Assembly: GCA_902534325.1 (NCBI GenBank)
Contig: CACAPQ010000001.1
Location: 62,001-126,000 of the forward strand
DNA: 64,000 nucleotides
Reading direction: 5' to 3'
From: Paracoccaceae bacterium
Lineage (GTDB): Bacteria > Pseudomonadota > Alphaproteobacteria > Rhodobacterales > Rhodobacteraceae
Positions 36,686 to 45,010 of the stretch are shown here, in pieces. The notes under the pieces were generated by a model, which saw only the letters and a program-made list of their open reading frames with translations, was not told the DNA's origin and ran no database searches. Made by a program: the position numbers and the translations under genes. Within the stretch, counting starts at the first letter, position 1, and each line of letters begins with the position of its first letter.

Positions 36686-37540
36686 ATGGAAAATGATCCG
36701 CAGGTTTTAGTTTCAACTGATTGGCTTTCTAGCCGATTGACTGATCCCGAAATTCGAATCTTGGATGCCACTTGGTACCTCCCTAATATTGATAGAGATG
36801 CAAAGGCTGAATATGACGAGGCTCATATTCCAAATGCTAGATATTTTGATATTGATGATATTTCTGATCATCGTTCTGATTTACCTCATATGGTTCCACC
36901 GGTTGAAAAGTTCATGTCTAAAGTCAGAAAGCTTGGCGTTGGGGATGGTCACCAAATTATAATTTATGACTCTCATGGGCTCTTTTCAGCGGCTCGAGTT
37001 AGATGGCTATTTAATGTGATGGGCCAAAAAAATGTCGCCGTACTTGATGGCGGGCTTCCTAAATGGTTAAGGGAGGGAAGACCCGTTGATGGTCTTCCAT
37101 CTCTAATAAGAGATAGGCATATGTTTGTTAAATACCGTGACGAAATGGTCAAAGATGTGACCCAAGTATCGTTGGCTTCAAAAATAGGTGATTATGAAAT
37201 TCTTGATGCGAGATCTGCTGGACGGTTCAGAGGAGATGATCCAGAACCCAGACCCGGACTTCGGTCGGGGCACATACCTGGTTCTAAGAATATTTTTTAT
37301 GGTGATCTTTTAAATGATGATGGTACTCTTAAATCCCAAAATGAGCTTATAAATCATTTTAAAGCCAAAGATGTTAACTTAGAAAAACCGGTGATAACTA
37401 GTTGTGGATCCGGTGTCACAGCAGCAATTATAAACTTAGCTTTGGATCGAATTGGAAAATCTGACCACTCGCTTTACGATGGAAGTTGGACAGAGTGGGG
37501 TATGTATCCAACTGTACCTGTAGAAACCGGGGATACATAA
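36686..37540 (+). CDS. sseA: 3-mercaptopyruvate sulfurtransferase
   Basis: This tandem-rhodanese protein has 284 residues. The first domain is inactive. The second ends in the active-site loop SCGSGVTAAI, whose CGSGVT form marks 3-mercaptopyruvate sulfurtransferases, in contrast to the CRKGVT of thiosulfate sulfurtransferases. It moves sulfur from 3-mercaptopyruvate to thiol acceptors or cyanide. Its stop overlaps the start of the aminotransferase gene (TAATG). This fits a cysteine-to-mercaptopyruvate step by the neighbouring transaminase. Confidence 0.92.
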   Translation: MENDPQVLVSTDWLSSRLTDPEIRILDATWYLPNIDRDAKAEYDEAHIPNARYFDIDDISDHRSDLPHMVPPVEKFMSKVRKLGVGDGHQIIIYDSHGLFSAARVRWLFNVMGQKNVAVLDGGLPKWLREGRPVDGLPSLIRDRHMFVKYRDEMVKDVTQVSLASKIGDYEILDARSAGRFRGDDPEPRPGLRSGHIPGSKNIFYGDLLNDDGTLKSQNELINHFKAKDVNLEKPVITSCGSGVTAAIINLALDRIGKSDHSLYDGSWTEWGMYPTVPVETGDT

Positions 37541-38724
37541 TGTTTAATTCTTTACAACATCAACCTGCAGATAAAATCCTAGCTCTAATGCAGCTTTACG
37601 AAGAAGATCCTCGAGAGAATAAAATTGATCTTGGTGTTGGAGTTTACAAAGACGCATCAGGGCAAACTCCAATAATGGACTCAATTAAAAAAGCTGAACA
37701 ATTATTATGGGAAACCCAAAAAACAAAGTCATATGTTGGCTTAACGGGCACCCCTGAGTTTTCTGAAGCTATGATCAATCTTCTCTTGGGAGATAAAATT
37801 GACAAAAGTTTGACGGCCTCCGCGGCGACTCCTGGTGGAACTGGAGCCGTGCGCCAAGCTTTTGAGTTAGGTAAAATGGCAAATCCCAATCTTAGGGTTT
37901 TTGTTTCGGATCCGACCTGGCCAAACCATCTATCAATTCTAAAATATCTAGGAGTTCCAGTCGAACCTTACCGATATTTTGAAGCTAAGACACGGTCAGT
38001 TGATTTTCCTGCGATGATGTCAGATTTAGCTAATGCAAGTTATGGTGATATTATTTTGCTTCATGGTTGTTGCCACAACCCGACGGGCGCAAACCTAAAG
38101 GCCCCCGAGTGGGATGCGGTAATTGAACTTTTGCTTAAATCTGGGGCAACGCCAATGATAGATATTGCCTATCAAGGTTTTGGCGATGGTTTGGAAGAAG
38201 ACGCTGCTGGAGTTCGAAAGCTTGTGAGCAGTGTGCCAGAAACAATTATAGCGGCTAGCTGTTCTAAAAATTTTGGTATTTACCGTGAGCGAACAGGTCT
38301 TTTAACAGTGGTATCACATAATAAAGATGCCCGTAATTTAAATCAGTCGACACTTGCTTTTTTAAACCGACAAAATTTTTCTTTTCCCCCAGATCATGGT
38401 GCGCGTCTGGTAACGATGGTTTTATCGGATGAAAACCTAAAAAGTAATTGGATGGAAGAACTTGAGAAGGTCAGGAAGTCGATGCTTTCACTGCGCACGC
38501 AATTAGCAAATGAATTAGAAAAATTATCTGGCTCAAATCGATTTGGATTCTTAGCCGATCACCGTGGTATGTTCTCAAGACTTGGAGCTTCTTCAGAACA
38601 AGTAAGTGCCTTAAGAGAAAAACATGGCATTTATATGGTAGGTGATAGTCGATTGAATATAGCGGGATTGAATTCTAATACAGTTCCGATACTTGCTAAA
38701 GCAATTGTTGATTGTGAAATTTAA
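37540..38724 (+). CDS. aromatic/aspartate amino acid aminotransferase
   Basis: This class I PLP aminotransferase of 394 residues is of the TyrB/AspC type. It has KIDLGVGVYKDASGQTPIMDSI at the N-terminus, the Asn in GCCHNPTGANL, the PLP lysine in ASCSKNFGIYRERTG and a C-terminal substrate Arg in DSRLNIAGL. The ATG at 37540 sits on the last base of the sseA stop codon. Translational coupling to sseA suggests it may also transaminate cysteine to mercaptopyruvate; this is inference. Confidence 0.9.
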   Translation: MFNSLQHQPADKILALMQLYEEDPRENKIDLGVGVYKDASGQTPIMDSIKKAEQLLWETQKTKSYVGLTGTPEFSEAMINLLLGDKIDKSLTASAATPGGTGAVRQAFELGKMANPNLRVFVSDPTWPNHLSILKYLGVPVEPYRYFEAKTRSVDFPAMMSDLANASYGDIILLHGCCHNPTGANLKAPEWDAVIELLLKSGATPMIDIAYQGFGDGLEEDAAGVRKLVSSVPETIIAASCSKNFGIYRERTGLLTVVSHNKDARNLNQSTLAFLNRQNFSFPPDHGARLVTMVLSDENLKSNWMEELEKVRKSMLSLRTQLANELEKLSGSNRFGFLADHRGMFSRLGASSEQVSALREKHGIYMVGDSRLNIAGLNSNTVPILAKAIVDCEI

Positions 38725-38732
38725 ATCAGTTT

Positions 38733-39500
38733 TTAATCTTCATTGAATAGACTATCGGCAAGTTGGTTTGCTGCTTCCGTTAAGATGTCCTTACGAGCCA
38801 AAGCATTTTCTATTGATATTCTCTGTGTAGGTCCATGAAATGCAAGTGCAGCAGCAAATCGTCCACGATTGTCCTTAACGGGTACAGCAATTGCCACCAT
38901 ACCATCCATAAATTCCTCTTGATCTAAAGCATAACCTTGTTTTGAAACTTGCTTTAGTTCTGACAGTAAAGTTTCTTGTCTGACATGCGTTCTTTTGGTA
39001 TGTGCTTTCAAATCCATTACCTCTATCATAGCCTTTCTTTTCTTTGGAGCTAGACTGGCTAAAAAGCATTTGCCGCTGGCAGTACAATGAAATGGTACGT
39101 TGGTCCCTATCGGAAGTTGGATTCTGAAAGCCCAGTCGGTTTCAACGCGGTCAATGTAGTTCATTCCAGAAGCTTCGGGTATCACGAAGTTAACTGTCTC
39201 TTTTACTTTATTTGAAATATTTAACAGAATCTGGCGACGTGCGATATGATCACGAGAGTTATATAATAAACCTATACCCAAGTCTCTTAATCGTCGTGCT
39301 GCCTGATAACGTTTTGTATGGCCAACTCTTGTTAGAAAACCATTCTCTTCCAAGGTGCTACACAACCTATGCACCGTTTGTTTTGGTAATTGTAGAGTAT
39401 CGTTAATTTCAGTGGCTGTCATAGCTCGATTGTTTTTGCCTAATACCTCTAAAATAAGGAGTGTTCTTAAATTTGTCGGTATCCTTTCTATCTCCGTCAT
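38733..39500 (-). CDS. IclR-family transcriptional regulator (sulfonate locus)
   Basis: This 255-residue regulator has an N-terminal winged helix (AMTATEINDTLQLPKQTVHRLCSTLEENGFL) and the IclR effector domain (FRIQLPIGTNVPFHCTASGKCFLA, then GYALDQEEFMDGMVAIAVPV). It is divergent from the GMC oxidoreductase and the sulfonate catabolic genes, the usual place for a local regulator. I infer that it senses DHPS, isethionate or a pathway intermediate. The 104-base gap shows no clean palindrome that I can name as its operator. Confidence 0.87.
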   Translation of the reverse strand: MTEIERIPTNLRTLLILEVLGKNNRAMTATEINDTLQLPKQTVHRLCSTLEENGFLTRVGHTKRYQAARRLRDLGIGLLYNSRDHIARRQILLNISNKVKETVNFVIPEASGMNYIDRVETDWAFRIQLPIGTNVPFHCTASGKCFLASLAPKKRKAMIEVMDLKAHTKRTHVRQETLLSELKQVSKQGYALDQEEFMDGMVAIAVPVKDNRGRFAAALAFHGPTQRISIENALARKDILTEAANQLADSLFNED

Positions 39501-39604
39501 AACATTCCCTAAATAAAACTATTGCGTTCTCTTAAATTAGCTGTAACGTATTAATTTGCAATAATCGAGAAAAAAAGTCTCATTTTTTGATATCGGGTGA
39601 ATTA

Positions 39605-41200
39605 ATGGAGTTTGATTATGTTGTTGTGGGCGCTGGATCTGCTGGCTGTGCAGTTGCAAGCCGCCTATCGCAATGTGGAAACTATAACGTCGCTTTAATT
39701 GAGGCGGGCCCAGATGATAATAACCCGTGGATACATGTACCGGTTGGATATTTTCGTACAATGGGTAATCCAAAATCTGACTGGCGCTACGAAACGCAAC
39801 CAGACAAAGGAATTGCAGGTAGATCCATACCCTGGCCTAGGGGAAGGGTTATGGGTGGGTCTAGCTCTACTAACGGTCTTCTTTACGTTCGAGGTCAGCC
39901 GCAGGATTTTGACATCTGGTCCCAACTTGGTTGCAGAGGATGGTCTTGGGAGGAAGTTTTACCATTTTTTAAGCGTTCTGAAAATTGGGATGGAATTGAT
40001 GAAACTGGATTAAGGGGAAAAGACGGTCCTCTTTCGGTTCAATCGTCTCGATTGAAACGTGATATTGTGGACCGCTGGGTCGATGCTGCTGTTACAGCAG
40101 GTTATCAACGCAATTACGACTACAATGGCTTAACGCAAGAAGGGGTGGGCCATTTTCAATTGACTATGAAAGGTGGTCGCAGGTGTTCGTCGTCAGTTGC
40201 ATACATAACGCCTATTAAAAGTAGAAAAAATTTAAAAATTATTACAAACGCCCAATCAAAAAAAGTTAATATTGTTGATGGAAAAGCAACATCTATCGAC
40301 ATAATCATAAAAGATAAGTTGGATACGATTACAGCAAGAAAAGAAATTATTATTTGTGCTGGTGCAATAGGCTCTCCGCAACTTCTTATGCTTTCTGGAA
40401 TTGGCCCTGGAGAAGATCTGAGAAATCTGGGAATAGAGGTTGTTAGTGATTTGGTAGGCGTTGGTAAAAACTTACAAGATCACCTCCAAGCTCGACCTGT
40501 CTTTAAGACCGATTTATCTACAATAAATACGGAAACGAGTAATTACGTTAAAATGGCTTTAATGGGCCTGCAATATATCTTAACTCAACGTGGTCCCATG
40601 ACTATGGCAGCAAGCTTGGGAACAGGTTTTCTTAAAACTGAAGATCACTTGGAAACTCCAGATATTCAATTTCATATTCAGCCATTCAGTGCAGACATGC
40701 CTTCAAAAGGTACACACACTTTTTCGGCATTCACTGCATCTGTCCTTCAGTTAAGGCCAGAAAGCACAGGGTATTTAAAGTTGAAGTCTCCAAACTATTT
40801 GGACCATCCTGAAATCCATCCAAATTATTTAGCCACAGTTACGGACTGTAAAACTATTGTAAAGGGCGTTCAGATTGCTCGTAAAATTGCGCAGTACGAG
40901 CCATTGAAGAGCCATGTCTCAGAGGAGTATGCTCCAGGCTCGGAAGTGCCTTTGGCAGATGAAGAAGGAACGTTGGACTGGGTTCGAAGGACTGCTGTTA
41001 CGATCTACCATCCAACGGGTACATGTAAAATGGGAACCGATGAAATGTCTGTGGTTTCGCCAACATTGAAAGTACGAGGTGTTGAAGGTCTGCGAGTTGC
41101 TGATGCCTCAATCATGCCTAAAATTACGAGCGGCAATACAAATGCTCCAGCCATAATGATTGGTGAAAAAGCAAGTGATTTAATTTTGAAGGAGGCTTAA
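39605..41200 (+). CDS. GMC-family oxidoreductase (choline/isethionate-dehydrogenase-like)
   Basis: This FAD flavoprotein of 531 residues has the dinucleotide-binding VVVGAGSAGCAVASRL, the GMC signature region PRGRVMGGSSSTNGLLYVRG and the active-site block YHPTGTCKMG. Enzymes of this family oxidise alcohols with membrane electron acceptors, and isethionate dehydrogenase IseJ is one. It is the first gene of the sulfonate locus, 104 bases from the IclR gene and 119 bases before the TRAP genes. It could oxidise DHPS, isethionate or another sulfonated alcohol. No xsc gene for sulfoacetaldehyde is in the window. The ATG at 39605 is preferred over the in-frame ATG at 39587. Confidence 0.85.
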   Translation: MEFDYVVVGAGSAGCAVASRLSQCGNYNVALIEAGPDDNNPWIHVPVGYFRTMGNPKSDWRYETQPDKGIAGRSIPWPRGRVMGGSSSTNGLLYVRGQPQDFDIWSQLGCRGWSWEEVLPFFKRSENWDGIDETGLRGKDGPLSVQSSRLKRDIVDRWVDAAVTAGYQRNYDYNGLTQEGVGHFQLTMKGGRRCSSSVAYITPIKSRKNLKIITNAQSKKVNIVDGKATSIDIIIKDKLDTITARKEIIICAGAIGSPQLLMLSGIGPGEDLRNLGIEVVSDLVGVGKNLQDHLQARPVFKTDLSTINTETSNYVKMALMGLQYILTQRGPMTMAASLGTGFLKTEDHLETPDIQFHIQPFSADMPSKGTHTFSAFTASVLQLRPESTGYLKLKSPNYLDHPEIHPNYLATVTDCKTIVKGVQIARKIAQYEPLKSHVSEEYAPGSEVPLADEEGTLDWVRRTAVTIYHPTGTCKMGTDEMSVVSPTLKVRGVEGLRVADASIMPKITSGNTNAPAIMIGEKASDLILKEA

Positions 41201-41319
41201 CAGCTGATGTCTTAATTAGAATAAGGGTGCAAGAAGCATCTTTAAATAAAGGTCAAGAAAAGTCTCCGGCTTGGCTGTTATCTTCAAACTAGGAGGCGTT
41301 GAACTATGGGAGGAGATTC

Positions 41320-42414
41320 ATGTTCAATTTTAAAATTTTAACCGCAGGGGCTACATCCCTTGCTCTCTTGGCTTCGACAGCAATGTCTGAAACCGTCATT
41401 CGTATTCAATCTGTTCTTGGAAATTCGACAGATGAGGTGCGAATGGTTGAGGCGTTTGCAGCAGATGTTTTGGAGCTGACTGGTGGTTCGGTAAAAATCG
41501 AAATTCTACCAGCTGGCGCGGTGGTTGGACCACGTGATATCATGGATGCTGTTGATGCTGGTCTTGTTGAGGCTGGTTTTGCTTGGACACACTATTGGGG
41601 TGGTAAGCACCCTGCAGCTAACCTTTTTGGTGCACCAATTGCAGGTGCTGGCGTTGGTCTAGACGCAATGGCATTTTTATCTTGGTTTCAGTACGGTGGT
41701 GGTAAAGAACTTTATGACCGTCTCTGGGATGAGATGGGTGTTAACGTAAAAGGTTTTATGCTGCAGCCAGTTGGCCCAGAAGCTTTGGGTTGGTTTCCAG
41801 AAAAAATCGAGTCTATGGATGATTTCCGTAAGCTACGTTTCCGCGCACCTCCTGGTATGGTTGGCGCTGCCTACAATGAGATTGGTGTTGCAGCTGTTGC
41901 TATGGGTGGTGGCGATATTTTGCCAGCGCTGGAAAAAGGTGCAATTGATGCTGCTGAGTGGTGCTGCCCTAAGCCAGACTCTGTTTTTGGTTTTCAGAAA
42001 GTGCTGAAGCATTACTACTTACAAGGCTTACACCAAGTTGTCGTGAACGCTGACCTTTACATAAATGGAGATGTTTATGACAGCCTTTCAGCGACTGAAA
42101 AGAAAGCTCTGGAAGTTGCCGCAAATGCTTCTCTGTCTAAGTCAATGTCTTATCGTATTTACGAAAATGGAAAATCACTGAAAGACTTGACAGAAAATCA
42201 TGGTGTCATCTTAGAAGATACTCCTGCTGATTACTTTACAGAGTATATGGCCGCAGCCAAAAAGCTTCTTGAAGAAGCAGCAGCAGATAATGAATTCTTT
42301 GCTGAGGTGTGGCAGTCACAAAAAGATTTTGCTGATATAGCTGTTCCTTTTTGGGCTGGTGCTCAAGCATCGAATGCTGGTCTAGGTAAAGCACACGCAG
42401 ATACTTTAAAGTAA
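41320..42414 (+). CDS. TRAP transporter substrate-binding protein (DctP family)
   Basis: This periplasmic binding protein has 364 residues including a Sec signal (LTAGATSLALLASTAMSE). It shows the DctP pattern: VLGNSTDEVRMVEAFAADVLELTGGSVKIEI, then ALGWFPEKIESMDDFRKLRFRAPPG with the conserved substrate-binding Arg. GALDAAEW-like GAIDAAEWCCPKP follows. The ATG at 41320 has a strong AGGAG. The location next to DHPS genes predicts a sulfonate ligand, as for HpsKLM-type importers. Two inverted repeats follow before the permease gene, probably setting the binding protein above the permease in expression. Confidence 0.9.
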   Translation: MFNFKILTAGATSLALLASTAMSETVIRIQSVLGNSTDEVRMVEAFAADVLELTGGSVKIEILPAGAVVGPRDIMDAVDAGLVEAGFAWTHYWGGKHPAANLFGAPIAGAGVGLDAMAFLSWFQYGGGKELYDRLWDEMGVNVKGFMLQPVGPEALGWFPEKIESMDDFRKLRFRAPPGMVGAAYNEIGVAAVAMGGGDILPALEKGAIDAAEWCCPKPDSVFGFQKVLKHYYLQGLHQVVVNADLYINGDVYDSLSATEKKALEVAANASLSKSMSYRIYENGKSLKDLTENHGVILEDTPADYFTEYMAAAKKLLEEAAADNEFFAEVWQSQKDFADIAVPFWAGAQASNAGLGKAHADTLK

Positions 42415-42427
42415 ATTTATAAACCTT

Positions 42428-42451
42428 TCGTGGAGCTTGTTGGCTCCACGA
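42428..42451 (+). promoter_or_regulatory. stem-loop after the TRAP binding-protein gene
   Basis: A perfect nine-base inverted repeat, TCGTGGAGC (42428-42436) and GCTCCACGA (42443-42451), has a six-base loop and begins 14 bases after the dctP stop. Only a short ATTTT follows, so it is more likely an mRNA-stabilising or partial-termination hairpin than a strong terminator. Confidence 0.65.
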
Positions 42452-42500
42452 ATTTTCTCAATTAATAAGGTGCTGCAAGCTCTTTTTTAATTGAGAAAAT
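42452..42500 (+). repeat. 14-base perfect inverted repeat in the dctP-dctQM gap
   Basis: ATTTTCTCAATTAA (42452-42465) and TTAATTGAGAAAAT (42487-42500) are exact inverted copies around a 21-base spacer that itself ends in a T-run. It abuts the preceding hairpin. Together they fill most of the gap, suggesting transcript processing or attenuation between the binding protein and permease. Confidence 0.7.
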
Positions 42501-42543
42501 CTTCCTCAAGAGTGGGAAGAATATCTAAAGGGGAGATCAGAAC

Positions 42544-45006
42544 ATGGCGGATGAACAGGTTCCTGATGATTTGGAAATCGCAGATGAACTGATTGCTGAG
42601 CGTCGAACAGAAAGACCAGGAGAAACACCAGCTGACATGACGTCATGGCAACGGCCAATTACTGGTTATATCGACCTTTTGAACGATTTTGCTGGTAGGG
42701 CGCTGTGTCTTTTAATGGTTCCTCTGATCGGTGTCGTTGTTTTTGAAGTCATTTCTAGAAATGCTTTCGGAATTATGGCTAGTTATGATTGGGATGATAC
42801 AGCCCGTGCATTAGGTCTAGGTCCCACCTTATTTGCTTACGATATTAGCCGAATGATTGCTGGAGTTTTATTTATGGGTGCAGCCGGTTACGGCTTGATG
42901 CGAGGTGTCCATATTCGCGCTGATTTTCTCTATCGCAATTGGAGTGATAAAACCCAAGCGACAGTTGACGCTATTCTTTATATGGTTTTTTTCATACCAT
43001 CTATGTTGTTTTTCACCATTATTGCAGCACAGTATTGGGAGCTTGCTTACCGAACCGGCGAAACCGCGTTTGATAGTCCTTGGGAGCCCTTATTATGGCC
43101 AGCTAGATTGGCTATGCCAGTTGGTGGTTTGCTGCTTATGCTTCAGGGTTTTCCAGAGCTATTCAGAGCATTTCATAAAATGGGCGAGGAGCGGGAACGA
43201 TATTTTGTAATGGCTCTTCCATTCTACTTTATTGCTCTTTTTTGGCTAGTTATGGCTGTTTTTCTGCCGGATATGACACCTGGTGGAGAGGCCTTCACCG
43301 ATCTTATGTCATCACGGCCTGGACTTTCTAAGCCAACGATTGGTTTAATTATGCTCGCGGCAATGCTTTTTGTAATTTTTATTGGTTTCCCAATATCATT
43401 TACGCTTATTTTCCTCGCCTTTGTTTTTGGAATTTGGGGATCGAATTTCAAATTAACAACATTGCTTATGACTTTGAATACGAATTCGACAATGTTGAAC
43501 GATCAATTGATGGCAGTACCATTATTTATACTTATGGGCATTGTCATGGAAGCAGCAGGTCTTATGGAGCGTCTCTTCTCATCAATTCAGATGATTATGG
43601 CGCGTGTTCGGGGTTCTCTTTATATTGCTGTTTTGATTGTTTCTACGATATTTGCTGCGGCAACAGGAATTGTCGGTGCCTCTGTTACGCTATTGGGTAT
43701 CATGGCCGGTACGACTATGACGCGTTCAGGTTACAATGTTAAATTGGCAGCTGGAACGATAACGGCCGGCGGTACTTTGGGTATCCTTATACCTCCATCA
43801 ATAATGTTAATTGTTATGGGCCCAGTTCTCGAAGTATCAACATTAGATTTGTTTCGTGGTGCATTTATCCCTGGAGCTTTGCTAGCATCACTTTATTTAA
43901 TTTATACTTTGGGGAGATGTTGGCTTAATCCAGAGCTAGGTCCAGTGCTGTCAGAAGAAGATCAGCCAAAAACATCTGACTACTATGGCGCTGAAATTGC
44001 ATTAATTTCTCTGGGTGTCCTTACAATCTGCCGTGTTTTTGGTTTAGGTATAGGCGGAACTTTTGCCAGCATTATTCCTTTCAGTGGGTTGATAGTACTA
44101 GTCGTAACAATATTGATTGCATTTCGGGCATACCGAAAACTAAATATTCTTCGCTTAACGCTTCCATTGGCTCTTTTGTTCCATCTGTACTGTCTGATCA
44201 CAACATGGGGTGACAATGTCCCTTGGGTTTCTCTAGTTCTATTTCTGTTTGCCACTTTTCTTGGTGCCTTAAGTTTGGCTATTTACAGAAAAGATGCTGC
44301 TGAAAGGTTTGAGTTCTCAGAACTATGGGATGAGTTTTTCGCAGGTTTAATGCCCCCGACAATTTTGATTTCATTTGCTTTGGGTTCAATACTCTTAGGT
44401 TTTGCTACTCCAGCAGAAGCCGCAGCTATGGGTGCCTTTGGGGCAATTCTTCTATCGTTAGGATATGGAAAATTCACAATTCCTGGTTTCTTCGATAATC
44501 TAGTCAAATCTCTTGAGATAACAGTATTAATCATGTTTCTTGTGGCAGCATCAAATTTCTTCGGTGCTGAGTTCTCATCTCTGGGCACACCCAAGATGAT
44601 GACAGAGATGATGCTTCAATTGGATGTATCTCCTTACTTGATTTTAATTATGGTTATGGCGCTGATATTTCTACTTGGCTGGCCGCTGGAATGGGTTCCT
44701 ATTGTATTGATTGTTGTTCCAATCCTTTTGCCTACCGTAGCTGCTTTGGATATCCATGGATTAAATCCCTATGATCTAATGGTTTGGTTTGGCATTTTAG
44801 TGGCTGTAAACCTTCAAACAGCTTGGTTGTCTCCACCGGTGGCTTTATCTGCATACTTTTTGAAAGGTGTTGTGCCAAACTGGGACCTGAAAGACATTTA
44901 TTTTGGAATGATGCAATTTATGCTTATCCAACTCGTAGGTTTGATACTGATTTTTATCTTCCCACAAATTGTACTCTGGTTACCAAACCAAGTTTTTGGG
45001 CAATAA
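42544..45006 (+). CDS. TRAP transporter fused permease (DctQ-DctM)
   Basis: This 820-residue membrane protein fuses the small and large TRAP permeases. After a 55-residue hydrophilic N-terminus come about four DctQ-type helices (residues 55-240) and then the large DctM part with conserved MAVPLFILMGIVMEAAGLMERL, GIVGASVTLLGIMAG, GTLGILIPPSIMLIVMGP and ATPAEAAAMGAFGA. It imports the ligand of the adjacent DctP protein with sodium symport, as in other TRAP systems. The ATG at 42544 is preceded by GGGGAGATCAGAAC. It is followed after four bases by the DUF475 gene. Confidence 0.9.
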   Translation: MADEQVPDDLEIADELIAERRTERPGETPADMTSWQRPITGYIDLLNDFAGRALCLLMVPLIGVVVFEVISRNAFGIMASYDWDDTARALGLGPTLFAYDISRMIAGVLFMGAAGYGLMRGVHIRADFLYRNWSDKTQATVDAILYMVFFIPSMLFFTIIAAQYWELAYRTGETAFDSPWEPLLWPARLAMPVGGLLLMLQGFPELFRAFHKMGEERERYFVMALPFYFIALFWLVMAVFLPDMTPGGEAFTDLMSSRPGLSKPTIGLIMLAAMLFVIFIGFPISFTLIFLAFVFGIWGSNFKLTTLLMTLNTNSTMLNDQLMAVPLFILMGIVMEAAGLMERLFSSIQMIMARVRGSLYIAVLIVSTIFAAATGIVGASVTLLGIMAGTTMTRSGYNVKLAAGTITAGGTLGILIPPSIMLIVMGPVLEVSTLDLFRGAFIPGALLASLYLIYTLGRCWLNPELGPVLSEEDQPKTSDYYGAEIALISLGVLTICRVFGLGIGGTFASIIPFSGLIVLVVTILIAFRAYRKLNILRLTLPLALLFHLYCLITTWGDNVPWVSLVLFLFATFLGALSLAIYRKDAAERFEFSELWDEFFAGLMPPTILISFALGSILLGFATPAEAAAMGAFGAILLSLGYGKFTIPGFFDNLVKSLEITVLIMFLVAASNFFGAEFSSLGTPKMMTEMMLQLDVSPYLILIMVMALIFLLGWPLEWVPIVLIVVPILLPTVAALDIHGLNPYDLMVWFGILVAVNLQTAWLSPPVALSAYFLKGVVPNWDLKDIYFGMMQFMLIQLVGLILIFIFPQIVLWLPNQVFGQ

Positions 45007-45010
45007 ACTT

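Noticed and set aside
39501-39604. Possible IclR operator in the gap before the GMC gene
   Set aside because: Only short imperfect dyads (for example ATTGC/GCAAT) are present, not distinguishable from chance in AT-rich DNA.
41305-41340. 11-codon frame starting at ATG 41305 with AGGAGG upstream, overlapping the dctP start
   Set aside because: The good binding site could initiate there, but the peptide has no features, and the second AGGAG just before ATG 41320 explains dctP translation. A coupling role is possible but not supported.
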